A DNA stretch of 64,000 bases, taken from positions 2,232,001 through 2,296,000 of the forward strand of contig NZ_CP089588.1 of assembly GCF_021249345.1 (NCBI RefSeq), in the 5' to 3' direction. The notes below the pieces were generated by a model that saw only the letters and a program-made list of their open reading frames with translations, was not told the origin of the DNA and made no database searches. Origin of the DNA: Halobacterium wangiae (GTDB taxonomy: Archaea; Halobacteriota; Halobacteria; Halobacteriales; Halobacteriaceae). The position numbers were made by a program, and so were the translations under genes. Shown piece by piece: positions 1 through 7,968 of the stretch; the stretch's first letter is position 1; each line of letters begins with the position of its first letter.

Positions 1-1
1 C

Positions 2-2479
2 GTCACAGAGAAGAACAACGCCGCGCGACGCATCGCCGACATCCTCTCCGAGGGAGGGGCGTCGACGGACACGTACGCCGGCGTCAACGTCTACGAGTGG
101 GGCGGCCGCCGCTGCATCGGCCTCTCCGGTCACGTCGTCGGCGTGGACTTCCCGCCGGAGTACTCGGACTGGCGGGACGTCGAGCCAGCCGAACTCGTCC
201 ACGCGGACGTCGTGAAGGAACCGACCCAGGAGGACATCGTGAACGCGCTCCAGCGCCTCGCCCGCGAGGCCGACAGCGTCATCATCGCGACCGACTACGA
301 CCGCGAGGGCGAACTCATCGGCAAGGAGGCGTACGAACTCGTCCGGCAGGTCAACGAGGAGGCGCCGGTCAAGCGCGTGCGCTTCTCCTCGATCACGGAC
401 AACGAGGTCCGCTCGGCGTTCGCGGAACCCGACGAGATCGACTTCGACCTCGCGGCCGCCGGCGAGGCCCGCCAGACCATCGACCTGATGTGGGGCGCCG
501 CGCTCACGCGGTTCCTCTCGCTGTCGGCGAAACAGATGGGTAGCGACTTCATCTCCGTCGGCCGCGTGCAGACGCCGACGCTGAAGCTCATCGTCGACAA
601 GGAACGCGAGATCGAGGCGTTCGAACCCGACGACTACTGGGAGCTGTTCGCCGACCTCACTAAGGACGAGACGGAGTTCGAGGCGCAGTACTTCTACGCC
701 GACGACGACGGCAACGAGGCCGAGCGCGTCTGGGACGAGGCCGACGCCGAGGCCGCGTTCGCGACGCTCCGCGAGGCCAGCGAGGCCATCGTCCAGTCCG
801 TCTCCCGGCGCACCCGGACGGACGACCCGCCGGCGCCGTTCAACACCACGCAGTTCATCCGCGCCGCCGGTTCGCTGGGTTACTCCGCGGGCCGCGGGAT
901 GAGCATCGCGGAGGACCTCTACACGGCTGGCTACATCACGTACCCGCGGACGGACAACACGGTGTACCCCGACGACCTCGACGAGCGCGAACTGCTCGCG
1001 GCGTTCGAGAACACGGTGTTCGGCGACAGCGCGACGTCGCTGCTGGAACGCGACGACCTCACGCCGACGGAGGGCGACGAGGAGACGACCGACCACCCGC
1101 CGATCCACCCGACGTCGGACTTCCCGGACCGCAACCAGCTCTCCGAGGACGAGTGGGAGGTGTACGCGCTCGTTGTGCGGCGGTTCTTCGCGACGCTCGC
1201 ACCGTCTGCCGTCTGGGAGCACCTCCGCGTCGTCGCCGACGCCGACGGCGAGCGCCTGAAGTCCAACGGGAAGCGCCTCGTCGAGGAGGGCTACCACGCG
1301 GTGTACCCGTACTTCAACACGAGTGAGAACCACGTCCCGGACGTCGAGGAGGGCGAGACGCTCGCGCTCGCTGACGCCCGCATCGAGGCCAAGGAGACCC
1401 AGCCGCCGCGGCGGTACGGCCAGAGCCGCCTCATCGAGACGATGGAGGACCTCGGGGTGGGCACGAAGAGCACCCGCCACAACACCATCGAGAAGCTGTA
1501 CGACCGGGGGTACATCGAGAACGACCCGCCGCGTCCGACGACGCTCGCGAAGGCCGTCGTGGAGGCCGCCGAGGAGTACGCCGACCTCGTCGTCAGCGAG
1601 GAGATGACGAGCGAACTCGAGGCCGACATGACCGCCATCGCGGACGGCGAGAAGACCCTCGACGACGTGACTGACGAGTCACGGGAGATCCTCGACCGCG
1701 TGTTCGACGAACTCGCGGCCTCTCGCGAGGAGATCGGCGAACACCTCCGGACGTCGCTGAAGGCGGACAAGACCCTCGGCGAGTGCCCAGAGTGCGGGGA
1801 GACGCTGCTCGTCCGGAGTTCCCGGACGGGGTCGTACTTCGTGGGCTGTGACGGCTACCCGGAGTGCCGGTTCACGCTCCCGCTCCCGTCGACGGGCGAA
1901 CCGCTCGTGCTCGACGAGACCTGCGAGGAGCACGGACTCCACGAGGTGAAGATGCTCGCGGGCCGCAACACGTTCGTCCACGGCTGTCCGCTCTGTGCGG
2001 CCGAGGAGGCCAACGAGTCCGAGGACCGCGTCATCGGCGCGTGTCCGGACTGCGGTGAGGAGCACGGTGGCGAACTCGCCATCAAGCAGCTACAGACCGG
2101 CAGCCGGCTGGTCGGCTGTACGCGCTACCCCGACTGCGAGTACTCGCTCCCGCTGCCCCGCCGCGGGGACATCGAGGTGACCGAGACGTACTGCGAGGAG
2201 CACGACCTCCCGGAGCTCGTCGTCTACGACGGCGAGGACGACGACGACCCCTGGGAGCTCGGCTGCCCCATCTGCAACTACGAGGAGTACCAGGAGCGCC
2301 AGCGCAAGAAGGGGCTGGAAGTGCTGGACGGCATCGGCCCGAAGACCGCGGAGAAACTGGAGGACGCGGGCATCGAGGACGTCGGCGACCTCTCGGAGGC
2401 CGAACCGGAGACCGTCGCCGACGAGGTGGCGGGCGTGAGCGCGGACAGCGTCCGCGAGTGGCAGGCGAAGGCGGACTAG
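2..2479 (+). CDS. topA: DNA topoisomerase I (type IA), 5' end cut off by the window
   Basis: Relaxes negatively supercoiled DNA by single-strand passage. The frame is open from base 2, so only a few N-terminal residues are missing; the visible part is 825 residues. The Toprim acidic motif (ATDYDREGE) is coded near 287-313 and the active-site tyrosine of GYITYPRTD has its codon at 941-943. After the core come C4 zinc ribbons of the CPECG...GYPEC kind (about 1780-1870, 2040-2140), as usual for TopA tails. The last 50 residues form a helix-hairpin-helix domain (LDGIGPKTAEKL) that E. coli TopA lacks. The stop codon is shared through CTAG with a small gene on the other strand. The family assignment is certain. 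Confidence 0.97.
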   Translation, partial: VTEKNNAARRIADILSEGGASTDTYAGVNVYEWGGRRCIGLSGHVVGVDFPPEYSDWRDVEPAELVHADVVKEPTQEDIVNALQRLAREADSVIIATDYDREGELIGKEAYELVRQVNEEAPVKRVRFSSITDNEVRSAFAEPDEIDFDLAAAGEARQTIDLMWGAALTRFLSLSAKQMGSDFISVGRVQTPTLKLIVDKEREIEAFEPDDYWELFADLTKDETEFEAQYFYADDDGNEAERVWDEADAEAAFATLREASEAIVQSVSRRTRTDDPPAPFNTTQFIRAAGSLGYSAGRGMSIAEDLYTAGYITYPRTDNTVYPDDLDERELLAAFENTVFGDSATSLLERDDLTPTEGDEETTDHPPIHPTSDFPDRNQLSEDEWEVYALVVRRFFATLAPSAVWEHLRVVADADGERLKSNGKRLVEEGYHAVYPYFNTSENHVPDVEEGETLALADARIEAKETQPPRRYGQSRLIETMEDLGVGTKSTRHNTIEKLYDRGYIENDPPRPTTLAKAVVEAAEEYADLVVSEEMTSELEADMTAIADGEKTLDDVTDESREILDRVFDELAASREEIGEHLRTSLKADKTLGECPECGETLLVRSSRTGSYFVGCDGYPECRFTLPLPSTGEPLVLDETCEEHGLHEVKMLAGRNTFVHGCPLCAAEEANESEDRVIGACPDCGEEHGGELAIKQLQTGSRLVGCTRYPDCEYSLPLPRRGDIEVTETYCEEHDLPELVVYDGEDDDDPWELGCPICNYEEYQERQRKKGLEVLDGIGPKTAEKLEDAGIEDVGDLSEAEPETVADEVAGVSADSVREWQAKAD

Positions 2480-2616
2480 CGCTCTCGTATCTCCGTGCTC
2501 CCGCAGGCCGGGCAGTTCGGCGGCCGGTAGTCGAAGCTCGCGGTGCAGAGACCGCACTCGAACTTCGAGGGGGTGCCGGCTGCAATCCGGCGACGGAGTG
2601 ACTCGACGAGTTCCAT
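2476..2616 (-). CDS. 46-residue zinc-ribbon micro-protein
   Basis: A short minus-strand frame from ATG 2616 to TAG 2478-2476 encodes 46 residues. It begins MELVESLRRRIAAG and carries two cysteine knuckles, CGLC at about residue 21 and CPAC at about 35, which together would bind one zinc ion. The CPxCG form is typical of the many tiny zinc-finger proteins of haloarchaea, several of which affect stress or biofilm behaviour; the role of this one is unknown. Its stop overlaps the topA stop through the palindrome CTAG, so the two genes converge with no gap. The gene is easily missed because of its length. The metal site makes a real protein likely. Confidence 0.7.
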   Translation of the reverse strand: MELVESLRRRIAAGTPSKFECGLCTASFDYRPPNCPACGSTEIRER

Positions 2617-2784
2617 GTCACCAACTACCGCACCGCCCGACAAAGAGGTTTGGTAGACGACACTAGTATCAGTATTATCAGAGCGGTCCGTCTCTAGTCA
2701 CGCGAGTAGACGGCCACCCGTGCCGTGTGTCCTCGAGCCGTCCGCGGCGAAGCGGGTAAGTGGACGCCCGGGTAAGGGGGAGTC

Positions 2785-4050
2785 GTGCGACTCGACGACT
2801 ACATCGAGGGGCTCCAGCCGGACGAGGAAGCCGAGCGACGGCGCCTTGCCGACGAGAAGTCCTACGAGATCCTGGACTACGTCGAGGAGGTGGCCTCCGG
2901 GGTGGAGTCGGCTATCCAGGGGGACACCCTCTACGGCGCCACGGCGCCCTCGGTGTTCGTCGGCCGGTCCTCCTACCCGGACGTCTCCGCGGGCATCCTC
3001 TCGCCGGTCGGCGGGGACGCCGACCCCTCGGAGTTCGCCGCGAGCGGGGAGTGGTACCAGCGCGGCCTGGGCATCGACAACGTCCTCCAGTACCGCACCG
3101 GCCTGCTGAACTCCCGGCGGGCGGCGAACGTCAACGTCCACGACGTCTGGGACGGCTTCGTCGGCACCCAGCGCGAGGTGGCGATGGCAGACCGCCCCGT
3201 GGACGTCGAGATCGGTCTCTCGGACACCCCCGAGTTCGACCCAGAGGAGTACACGAACCCGGCGGCGAACGCGCCCTCCGGGCCGAACGCGACCGCGGAC
3301 TCCGCGGACCTCGCGGAGAACCCCCACGTCCCCCGCTACGTCGAGAAGACCCTCGAGGACGACGACTGGGCGGCCCAGGGCGCGATGACCTACCTCTACC
3401 GGCGCGGCCTCGACGTCTACGACGTCAACCGCGTGCTCTCCGTGGGCGCGCTCGGCCAGGGCGAACACCGACGACTGGTGCCCACGCGGTGGTCCATCAC
3501 GGCGGTCGACGACACTATCGGCCAGTACCTCCGGGGGACCATCCGTGACGCCCCGAGTGTCGACCGCGTCACCGTTCACGTCAACGAGTACATGGGGAAC
3601 CGCTACTGGGTGGTGCTCGCGCCCGGGAACTGGGAGTACGAACTCGTGGAGATGAAGGCCCCCGGCAGCATCTGGAACCCCGACCCACACGGCGACATCT
3701 GGATGGGGAGCGCCAGCGAGGGCTTCGAGGGGCGCTCGGGCTACGTCGACGAGACGGCGGGCGCCTACTACGCCGCGCGTCTCGGCGTCCTCGAACACCT
3801 CTCGGAGACGGGTCGGCAGGCCAAGGCGCTGGTCCTACGGGAGGTCAGCGACGACTACTGGGCGCCGGTGGGCGTCTGGCAGGTCCGGGAGAGCGTGCGC
3901 AACGCGTTCGACACCGAACCCGGCGAAGCTGAGACGTTCCACGGCGCCGTCCGCGACATCGCCGACCACCTCCCGGTCTCGCTGGCCGACCTGCGCCGGA
4001 AGTCGAGTATGGTCGCGGGCGTCCAGAGCGACCTGTCATCGTTCACGTAG
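2785..4050 (+). CDS. nreA: DNA repair protein NreA
   Basis: NreA is an archaeal DNA-repair protein that acts with the sliding clamp PCNA. The frame gives 421 residues, usual for the family, from a GTG start that fits the family N-terminus MRLDDYIEGLQP. The last residues, QSDLSSFT, match a PCNA-interacting (PIP) motif Q-x-x-L-x-x-F, the position where NreA proteins carry theirs. No cysteine zinc finger is visible at the N-terminus. Upstream lies about 170 bp with an AT-rich patch (GTATTATC near 2671) that may be the promoter. It is transcribed away from the small zinc protein. I am confident of the family; the repair pathway is taken from published work on Haloferax. Confidence 0.9.
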   Translation: MRLDDYIEGLQPDEEAERRRLADEKSYEILDYVEEVASGVESAIQGDTLYGATAPSVFVGRSSYPDVSAGILSPVGGDADPSEFAASGEWYQRGLGIDNVLQYRTGLLNSRRAANVNVHDVWDGFVGTQREVAMADRPVDVEIGLSDTPEFDPEEYTNPAANAPSGPNATADSADLAENPHVPRYVEKTLEDDDWAAQGAMTYLYRRGLDVYDVNRVLSVGALGQGEHRRLVPTRWSITAVDDTIGQYLRGTIRDAPSVDRVTVHVNEYMGNRYWVVLAPGNWEYELVEMKAPGSIWNPDPHGDIWMGSASEGFEGRSGYVDETAGAYYAARLGVLEHLSETGRQAKALVLREVSDDYWAPVGVWQVRESVRNAFDTEPGEAETFHGAVRDIADHLPVSLADLRRKSSMVAGVQSDLSSFT

Positions 4051-4084
4051 CTTTTTCAGCGGCCCCGACGTATCGTCGAGGCAC

Positions 4085-4321
4085 ATGGTCCCTGCAGCGT
4101 TCGGCGGTTTCCCTGGTGGTATCGAACTGGTAGTGATCTTCCTCATCCTCGCGCTCCTCACGGCCGTAGTCGTCGTCCTCCTCGTCGGTGGCAAGCGGTT
4201 TCTCGGCGGGGGCGCCACGCCCGAACCACGCCGCGGCGACCTCGAGGCCCGCGTCGCGGAACTCGAGGACGAGGTCGCGGAGCTACGTCGGGCCGTCCGC
4301 GACCGTCGGGACGACCGCTAA
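4085..4321 (+). CDS. Small single-span membrane protein with coiled-coil tail
   Basis: A 78-residue protein. Residues about 12-34 (IELVVIFLILALLTAVVVVLL) form one hydrophobic helix, followed by KRFLGGG and then a charged stretch (residues 52-78) with heptad-like Leu/Val spacing that suggests a short coiled coil. A T-rich tract at 4050-4056 about 30 nt before the ATG may be its TATA element. The topology resembles TatA or small scaffold proteins, but the sequence does not match TatA (no amphipathic FGxxK signature), so no function is claimed. It sits between nreA and a CPBP protease and may be a haloarchaeal conserved protein. Confidence 0.65.
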   Translation: MVPAAFGGFPGGIELVVIFLILALLTAVVVVLLVGGKRFLGGGATPEPRRGDLEARVAELEDEVAELRRAVRDRRDDR

Positions 4322-4359
4322 CCCCGTCTTTTTTCGCCACTCGACACGAACAACGTGCT

Positions 4360-5160
4360 ATGGATTCGGCGACCACCGACTCGAAGCGGACCTCCCCATC
4401 TCCCTCCGACTCCGGTTCGGACTCGAAGCTGAAGGCGGTCGCCGTCGCGTTCGGTATCGCGCTCCTCGGGTTCGTGCTCGCGATTCCGGCCACTCTCGTC
4501 GTCGCGAACGCCTACGTCCTGCTGACGGGCAACGAAATCGACGCCGTGGCGGGACTGGGCATCTCGATGGTCTCCCTGCAGGGCATCGCGTTCCCGGCCA
4601 CGGCGTGGCTCTACATCCGGTACAGCGACCGCTCGTGGTCGTTCATCCCCGCGTCGTTCCCCTCGCTGCGGGACCTGAAGTACGTCGCCGCGTCGTACAT
4701 CGGGGTCTTCGCTTCCGTCTACGCCGTCGCCATCCTGCTCGCGGTCACGTCGACAGAGACGGCCTCGAACACGGCGGCCACCACCGCCCTCGAACATCCC
4801 GAGATCATCCCCTACCTCATCGTGCTCCAGTTGCTGCTCATCGGCCCGGGCGAGGAACTCCTCTTCCGCGGCGTCATCCAGGGGTCGCTCCGGGAGCGCT
4901 TCAGCGCGCCGGCGGCCATCCTGCTCGCGTCGCTGACGTTCGCGCCGCTGCACATCACCGCGCTGGTCGGTGGTCTCCAGGCGGTCGCCGTCTCCATCGC
5001 CATCCTCTTCGTCCCGAGCATCTTCTTCGGCTACCTCTACGAGAAGACGGAGAACATCGTCGCACCGGCGGTCGCCCACGGACTGTACAACGGGACGCTG
5101 TTCGCGCTCATGTTCGCCGCCATCGAAGCCGGCGTCGAACCGGAACTGCTCGTCCTGTAG
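4360..5160 (+). CDS. CPBP-family intramembrane metalloprotease (CAAX protease-like)
   Basis: A 266-residue multi-span membrane protein with the full CPBP/Abi signature: GEELLFRG (EE at 165-166, FR at 169-170), a histidine in FAPLH (198) and the distal H-x-x-x-N pair in AHGLYN (240 and 244). These residues line the membrane-embedded active site in the family, which includes CAAX-prenyl proteases and bacteriocin-immunity proteins. The first 23 residues are Ser/Asp-rich and cytosolic. A T-rich box at 4328-4336 lies 27 nt before the ATG, indicating a leaderless message. The substrate is unknown. Confidence 0.9.
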   Translation: MDSATTDSKRTSPSPSDSGSDSKLKAVAVAFGIALLGFVLAIPATLVVANAYVLLTGNEIDAVAGLGISMVSLQGIAFPATAWLYIRYSDRSWSFIPASFPSLRDLKYVAASYIGVFASVYAVAILLAVTSTETASNTAATTALEHPEIIPYLIVLQLLLIGPGEELLFRGVIQGSLRERFSAPAAILLASLTFAPLHITALVGGLQAVAVSIAILFVPSIFFGYLYEKTENIVAPAVAHGLYNGTLFALMFAAIEAGVEPELLVL

Positions 5161-5163
5161 CGC

Positions 5164-5610
5164 TCAGGCCGCGTCCAGGTTCCCGAACGCCTCCTCGACG
5201 TAGGTCCCGGTCTCCGCGACGACGTCCGCCCACTCCTCGTCGTCCGGCGCCATCCCGAGCAGTCGCGCGATGCGCATGATGGAGACGTGGTAGACGCGCT
5301 GGACGCCGGGTTCTTCCTCCCAGACGACGACGTTGCACGGGAACAGCGCGCCGATACGGTTCTCCGAGGCGTCGAGCGCGCGGTCGGCCATCCCCGGGTT
5401 GCACGCGCCGAGCACGTAGTAGGGGTCGCGGTCCGCGTCCACCTTCTCGTTGAGCAGGTCCGACGGCGAGAACTCCACGGGGAACCCGAACCCCGCAGCG
5501 GCGAACGCCTCGCGGACGTGCTCGACGGCTTCCTCGTGGTCCATGTGGAGGACCGCCTCCTCCTCGCCGTACGCCGCCGGGTCGAGTTCCTCCGGGTCGA
5601 ACGGTAGCAT
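5164..5610 (-). CDS. DUF302 domain protein
   Basis: 148 residues from the ATG at 5610, reading MLPFDPEELDPAAYGE. The core (FPVEFSPSDLLNEKV, YYVLGACNPGMADRAL, ALFPCNVVVWEE) is the DUF302 fold, a small alpha/beta domain found in cytosolic and heme- or metal-related proteins; C-N-P and P-C-N are its conserved spots. A GTG at 5631 would add seven residues, but a GGTTTATTT box at 5634-5642 sits 27 nt before the ATG, so a leaderless start at 5610 fits better. It converges with the CPBP gene with a 3-nt gap. The biochemical role is unknown. Confidence 0.85.
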   Translation of the reverse strand: MLPFDPEELDPAAYGEEEAVLHMDHEEAVEHVREAFAAAGFGFPVEFSPSDLLNEKVDADRDPYYVLGACNPGMADRALDASENRIGALFPCNVVVWEEEPGVQRVYHVSIMRIARLLGMAPDDEEWADVVAETGTYVEEAFGNLDAA

Positions 5611-5633
5611 ACCCGGTTCTCGGGTGGCCACAG

Positions 5634-5642
5634 AAATAAACC
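5634..5642 (-). promoter_or_regulatory. TATA box of the DUF302 gene
   Basis: On the minus strand this reads GGTTTATTT, centred about 27 nt upstream of the ATG at 5610. That is the haloarchaeal distance from TATA box to transcription start, so the message probably begins at the ATG. It decides against the GTG start at 5631, which would lie upstream of the transcript. Confidence 0.6.
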
Positions 5643-5694
5643 TCTGCCCGGCGCCCCACTCCGCCGAGTCGCAACGCCCGGTGTGGAACGCGCG

Positions 5695-5982
5695 TTACTC
5701 CGTCTGGACCGGCCCGGTGCCGACCGCGTCCTCGAGGGCCTGCACGAACTCCCGGCGCGTCTCGAAGTACGTGATGTCGACGTCCGCCAGTACGCTCTCA
5801 ACGGTCTGCGGGCCGTCGGGCGTTCGAATCGTCGTGTCGCCCTCTCTGCGCACGATCTCGCTCTTCTGGAGCGCCCACGTCAGCCGGGACGCGACTCGCG
5901 CGATCGGGGCGCCCTCGACGGACTCGCCGTCGCCCAGTTCGACGGCGGGTGCGTCCTCCTCCTCGTCGTTCTCGTCAGCCAT
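5695..5982 (-). CDS. DUF5789 family haloarchaeal protein
   Basis: 95 residues starting MADENDEEEDAPAVELGDG. The pattern is an acidic N-terminus, then ARVASRLTWALQKSEI and a C-terminal YFETRREF...VGTGPVQTE, which is a small protein family I know only from haloarchaea (DUF5789). The frame stays open upstream to 6105, but that extension lacks the acidic composition of the protein and the family start is MADE. No membrane segments, signal peptide or metal sites are seen. The function is unknown. It lies alone between the DUF302 gene and a ferritin-like remnant. Confidence 0.8.
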   Translation of the reverse strand: MADENDEEEDAPAVELGDGESVEGAPIARVASRLTWALQKSEIVRREGDTTIRTPDGPQTVESVLADVDITYFETRREFVQALEDAVGTGPVQTE

Positions 5983-6124
5983 GCCAGCGGCTTCGAGCGG
6001 CCGTGGATTCAACCTTTCGAAGCACTCCTCGTCGCCGCGAGTCGTTCCGCGGAACGGGTTTCTGGTATCGATCGGTACCCGCTCCGCCGCGTCTGCTGTT
6101 CCCACGATGCCGCGTTCGAAGCCG

Positions 6125-6475
6125 CTATTCGACGATGAACTGCGAGGCGGCCTCGAGGACGGCCGACTTGGGGAGGGGGTCGTCGAACGGCTCCGGGAAC
6201 GGCACCTGCTGGTCGAGCACGCGGAGGAACGAGGCGTGACGCGCCTCGACGCTATGGATGCTCAGCGCCGGGGCCACCAGGTCCGCGTTCTCGATGAAGG
6301 GTGCCGCCCCCGCGTAGGCGGCGACGCCGGTATCCTCGAGTACGACCGCCGTCGCAATGAACTCGGCAGGCTCCGTCACCGTGGAGCCGAAGTCGAACTC
6401 GGGCTCCGAGACGGGCTCCCCGCCGAGGTCTTCGACGACGGCGCCGAGCGTCTCGAAGTGGGTTTCCTCGTCCTG
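6125..6475 (-). pseudogene. Truncated ferritin-like protein (remnant)
   Basis: The last about 117 codons match the second half of haloarchaeal ferritin-like (Tat-exported, rubrerythrin-type) proteins: DEETHFETLGAVVEDLGG, then a tail with APALSIHSVEARHASFL. The E-x-x-H and E-A-R-H ligands of the second helix pair are present. The first half, with the Tat signal and the first two helices carrying the other iron ligands, is absent: upstream of about 6475 the frame gives unrelated Cys/Trp/Arg-rich sequence and runs into the ATG of the divergent gene at 6591. Such a product could not form the di-iron four-helix bundle alone. I read it as a decayed gene; an unusual half-size ferritin is the alternative. 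Confidence 0.65.
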
Positions 6476-6590
6476 CCTGTCGCAGGTTGGCCAACCGTCG
6501 CCAGTGGCACCCAGTTGCCAGCCAGTTCCACATCGGAAACTCCCAGGTGTCTGACGTAGTGTTTTTACCCTGGCCGCACAATGACCGCCC

Positions 6591-7511
6591 ATGACTAGCC
6601 TGGGGGAAACCTACGACCACCGCGCGGGCGAGGCGAGCCAGCGCCACGTCTACCTGGGTACCGGCCTCTTCGCCGCGGGGGCGCTCCTCGTCGTCGGAGG
6701 GATTCTCGCGGGCGCGACCGGTCTGCTCATCGAGAACGGCTTCGGGCAGTACCAGAGCCGCGAGATAGCCGGCATCCTCGCCGGCCTCGGCGTGCCGGCG
6801 GTGTTCGTCGGCATCTTCACGGTGCTGCCGGCGAACCGCGTCCAGCGCGCCGCAGCGGCCGTCGGCGCGGGACTGGCCGTCCTGGGCGTGATGTTGTTCC
6901 GCGCGACCTACCCGTACCTCTACGCCCCCGGGTCCGGGGGCGTCCCGACGACGGGGACGCTGGCGTTCATCCTCGTGTACGCGGCCGGCATCATCACGAC
7001 GTTCTGGTGTCTGTTCACCGCCGTCGCGACGTTCAAGACGCGCAACGACCCCGGCGGGACGGTCACACTCACCGTCACGAAGGACGGCGAGACCCACACC
7101 GTCGAGGTCCCCGCGGACAACGTCGAGAGCGCCCGCAAGGCGCTGTCCTCCGGGAGCTTCGGCGGCGTCGGCGTCTTCGGCGGCGTGGAGGACCCCGAGG
7201 AGCAGACCCGCGCCAACGCCTCCGAACCGGAACCGGAGCCGACCACGACCCAGCAGCCGCCGTCCACGAAGCCCGACCCGACGCCGGGGCCCGCCGCCTC
7301 GGTCTCGGACGGCGGCGCGGCGAGCCAGGAACTCTCCTCGCCGCTCGACGAACCGGGCGCGGACGAGGGGCCCGGGCCGGACAGGTACTGCGGCAACTGC
7401 GCGCACTTCGACTACGAGAACACCGGCAACGGCATGCAGCCGTACTGCGGTCTCTACGAGGAGGAGATGGACGACATGGAGGCCTGCAACTGGTGGGAGC
7501 GCAACGGCTGA
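6591..7511 (+). CDS. Haloarchaeal membrane protein with C-terminal zinc knuckle
   Basis: 306 residues. Four hydrophobic segments (about 20-46, 58-80, 87-106, 122-148) are followed by a cytosolic part: a short beta-rich stretch (GTVTLTVTKDGETHTVEV), a Pro/Glu linker (about 200-260) and a terminal cysteine module CGNCAHFDY...YCGLY...EACNWWE that could bind zinc. The same layout occurs as an uncharacterised conserved family in haloarchaea. A TTTTTA box at about 6561-6567 places transcription start at or near the ATG. The start lies back to back with the ferritin remnant. Possible roles include sensing or scaffolding at the membrane, but the sequence gives no catalytic motif. Confidence 0.75.
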   Translation: MTSLGETYDHRAGEASQRHVYLGTGLFAAGALLVVGGILAGATGLLIENGFGQYQSREIAGILAGLGVPAVFVGIFTVLPANRVQRAAAAVGAGLAVLGVMLFRATYPYLYAPGSGGVPTTGTLAFILVYAAGIITTFWCLFTAVATFKTRNDPGGTVTLTVTKDGETHTVEVPADNVESARKALSSGSFGGVGVFGGVEDPEEQTRANASEPEPEPTTTQQPPSTKPDPTPGPAASVSDGGAASQELSSPLDEPGADEGPGPDRYCGNCAHFDYENTGNGMQPYCGLYEEEMDDMEACNWWERNG

Positions 7512-7530
7512 CCGTCCGGGCGAACACGAC

Positions 7531-7968
7531 TCAAAGCTCTTCTAGCCGCCGTTCGACGTCCGTCCAGTGGCTACCGCGCCAGAAGAACTGACCGCAGTCC
7601 CGACACCGCCAGACGGGGTCGGCGTCGTCGGCCACGTACTCTGGGAGGTCGGCACCGGCCGGGACGTCTTCGAGTTCGCCATTGCAAGCGCCACAGCGTT
7701 CGCCCGCCGCAGGTTCGAGGGTGACGCCGACGGCGGCGAGTTCGCGCAACTGCTCGTCGGTGTCCTTCGCGACGACGAGCACGCTCTCCGGCGTCCGCGC
7801 CGCGAGGTCGCGGTCCCGCGTGACGAGCGTCCGGTCCTCGTCGACTGCGAGGCGCCTGACTTCGTCGTCGTCCTCGATTCCGCGGTCGAGCACGTAGACG
7901 GCGTCGTGACCACACATCCGGAGGAGACGCGCCAGGTCGCCGCACATCGCGTCGACGAGGAAGGCCAT
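7531..7968 (-). CDS. Mut7-C RNase-type protein (PIN-like plus zinc ribbon)
   Basis: 145 residues starting MAFLVDAMCGDLARLLRMCG. This is the Mut7-C domain: a PIN-like nuclease fold with acidic residues at D6, in EDDDEV (about 32-36) and in TRDRDL (about 50), followed by a zinc ribbon (CGACNG ... CRDCGQFFWRGSHW). Homologues are proposed RNases. The ATG overlaps the TGA of polX by one base (TGATG), so it is translated by coupling as the third gene of the DUF5788-polX-Mut7C unit. An upstream in-frame extension to 8034 is basic, unlike the gene, and lies within polX. RNase activity is inferred from the family. Confidence 0.88.
   Translation of the reverse strand: MAFLVDAMCGDLARLLRMCGHDAVYVLDRGIEDDDEVRRLAVDEDRTLVTRDRDLAARTPESVLVVAKDTDEQLRELAAVGVTLEPAAGERCGACNGELEDVPAGADLPEYVADDADPVWRCRDCGQFFWRGSHWTDVERRLEEL

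Noticed and set aside
5695-6105. Longer start (6105) for the DUF5789 protein
   Set aside because: The added 41 residues are basic and lack the family start; MADENDEEE at 5982 fits the composition.
6480-6592. Start codon at 6592 for the ferritin-like frame
   Set aside because: The first 40 codons are Cys/Arg/Trp-rich and run through the likely promoter of the divergent gene at 6591; the shared CATG makes the ATG on both strands by chance.
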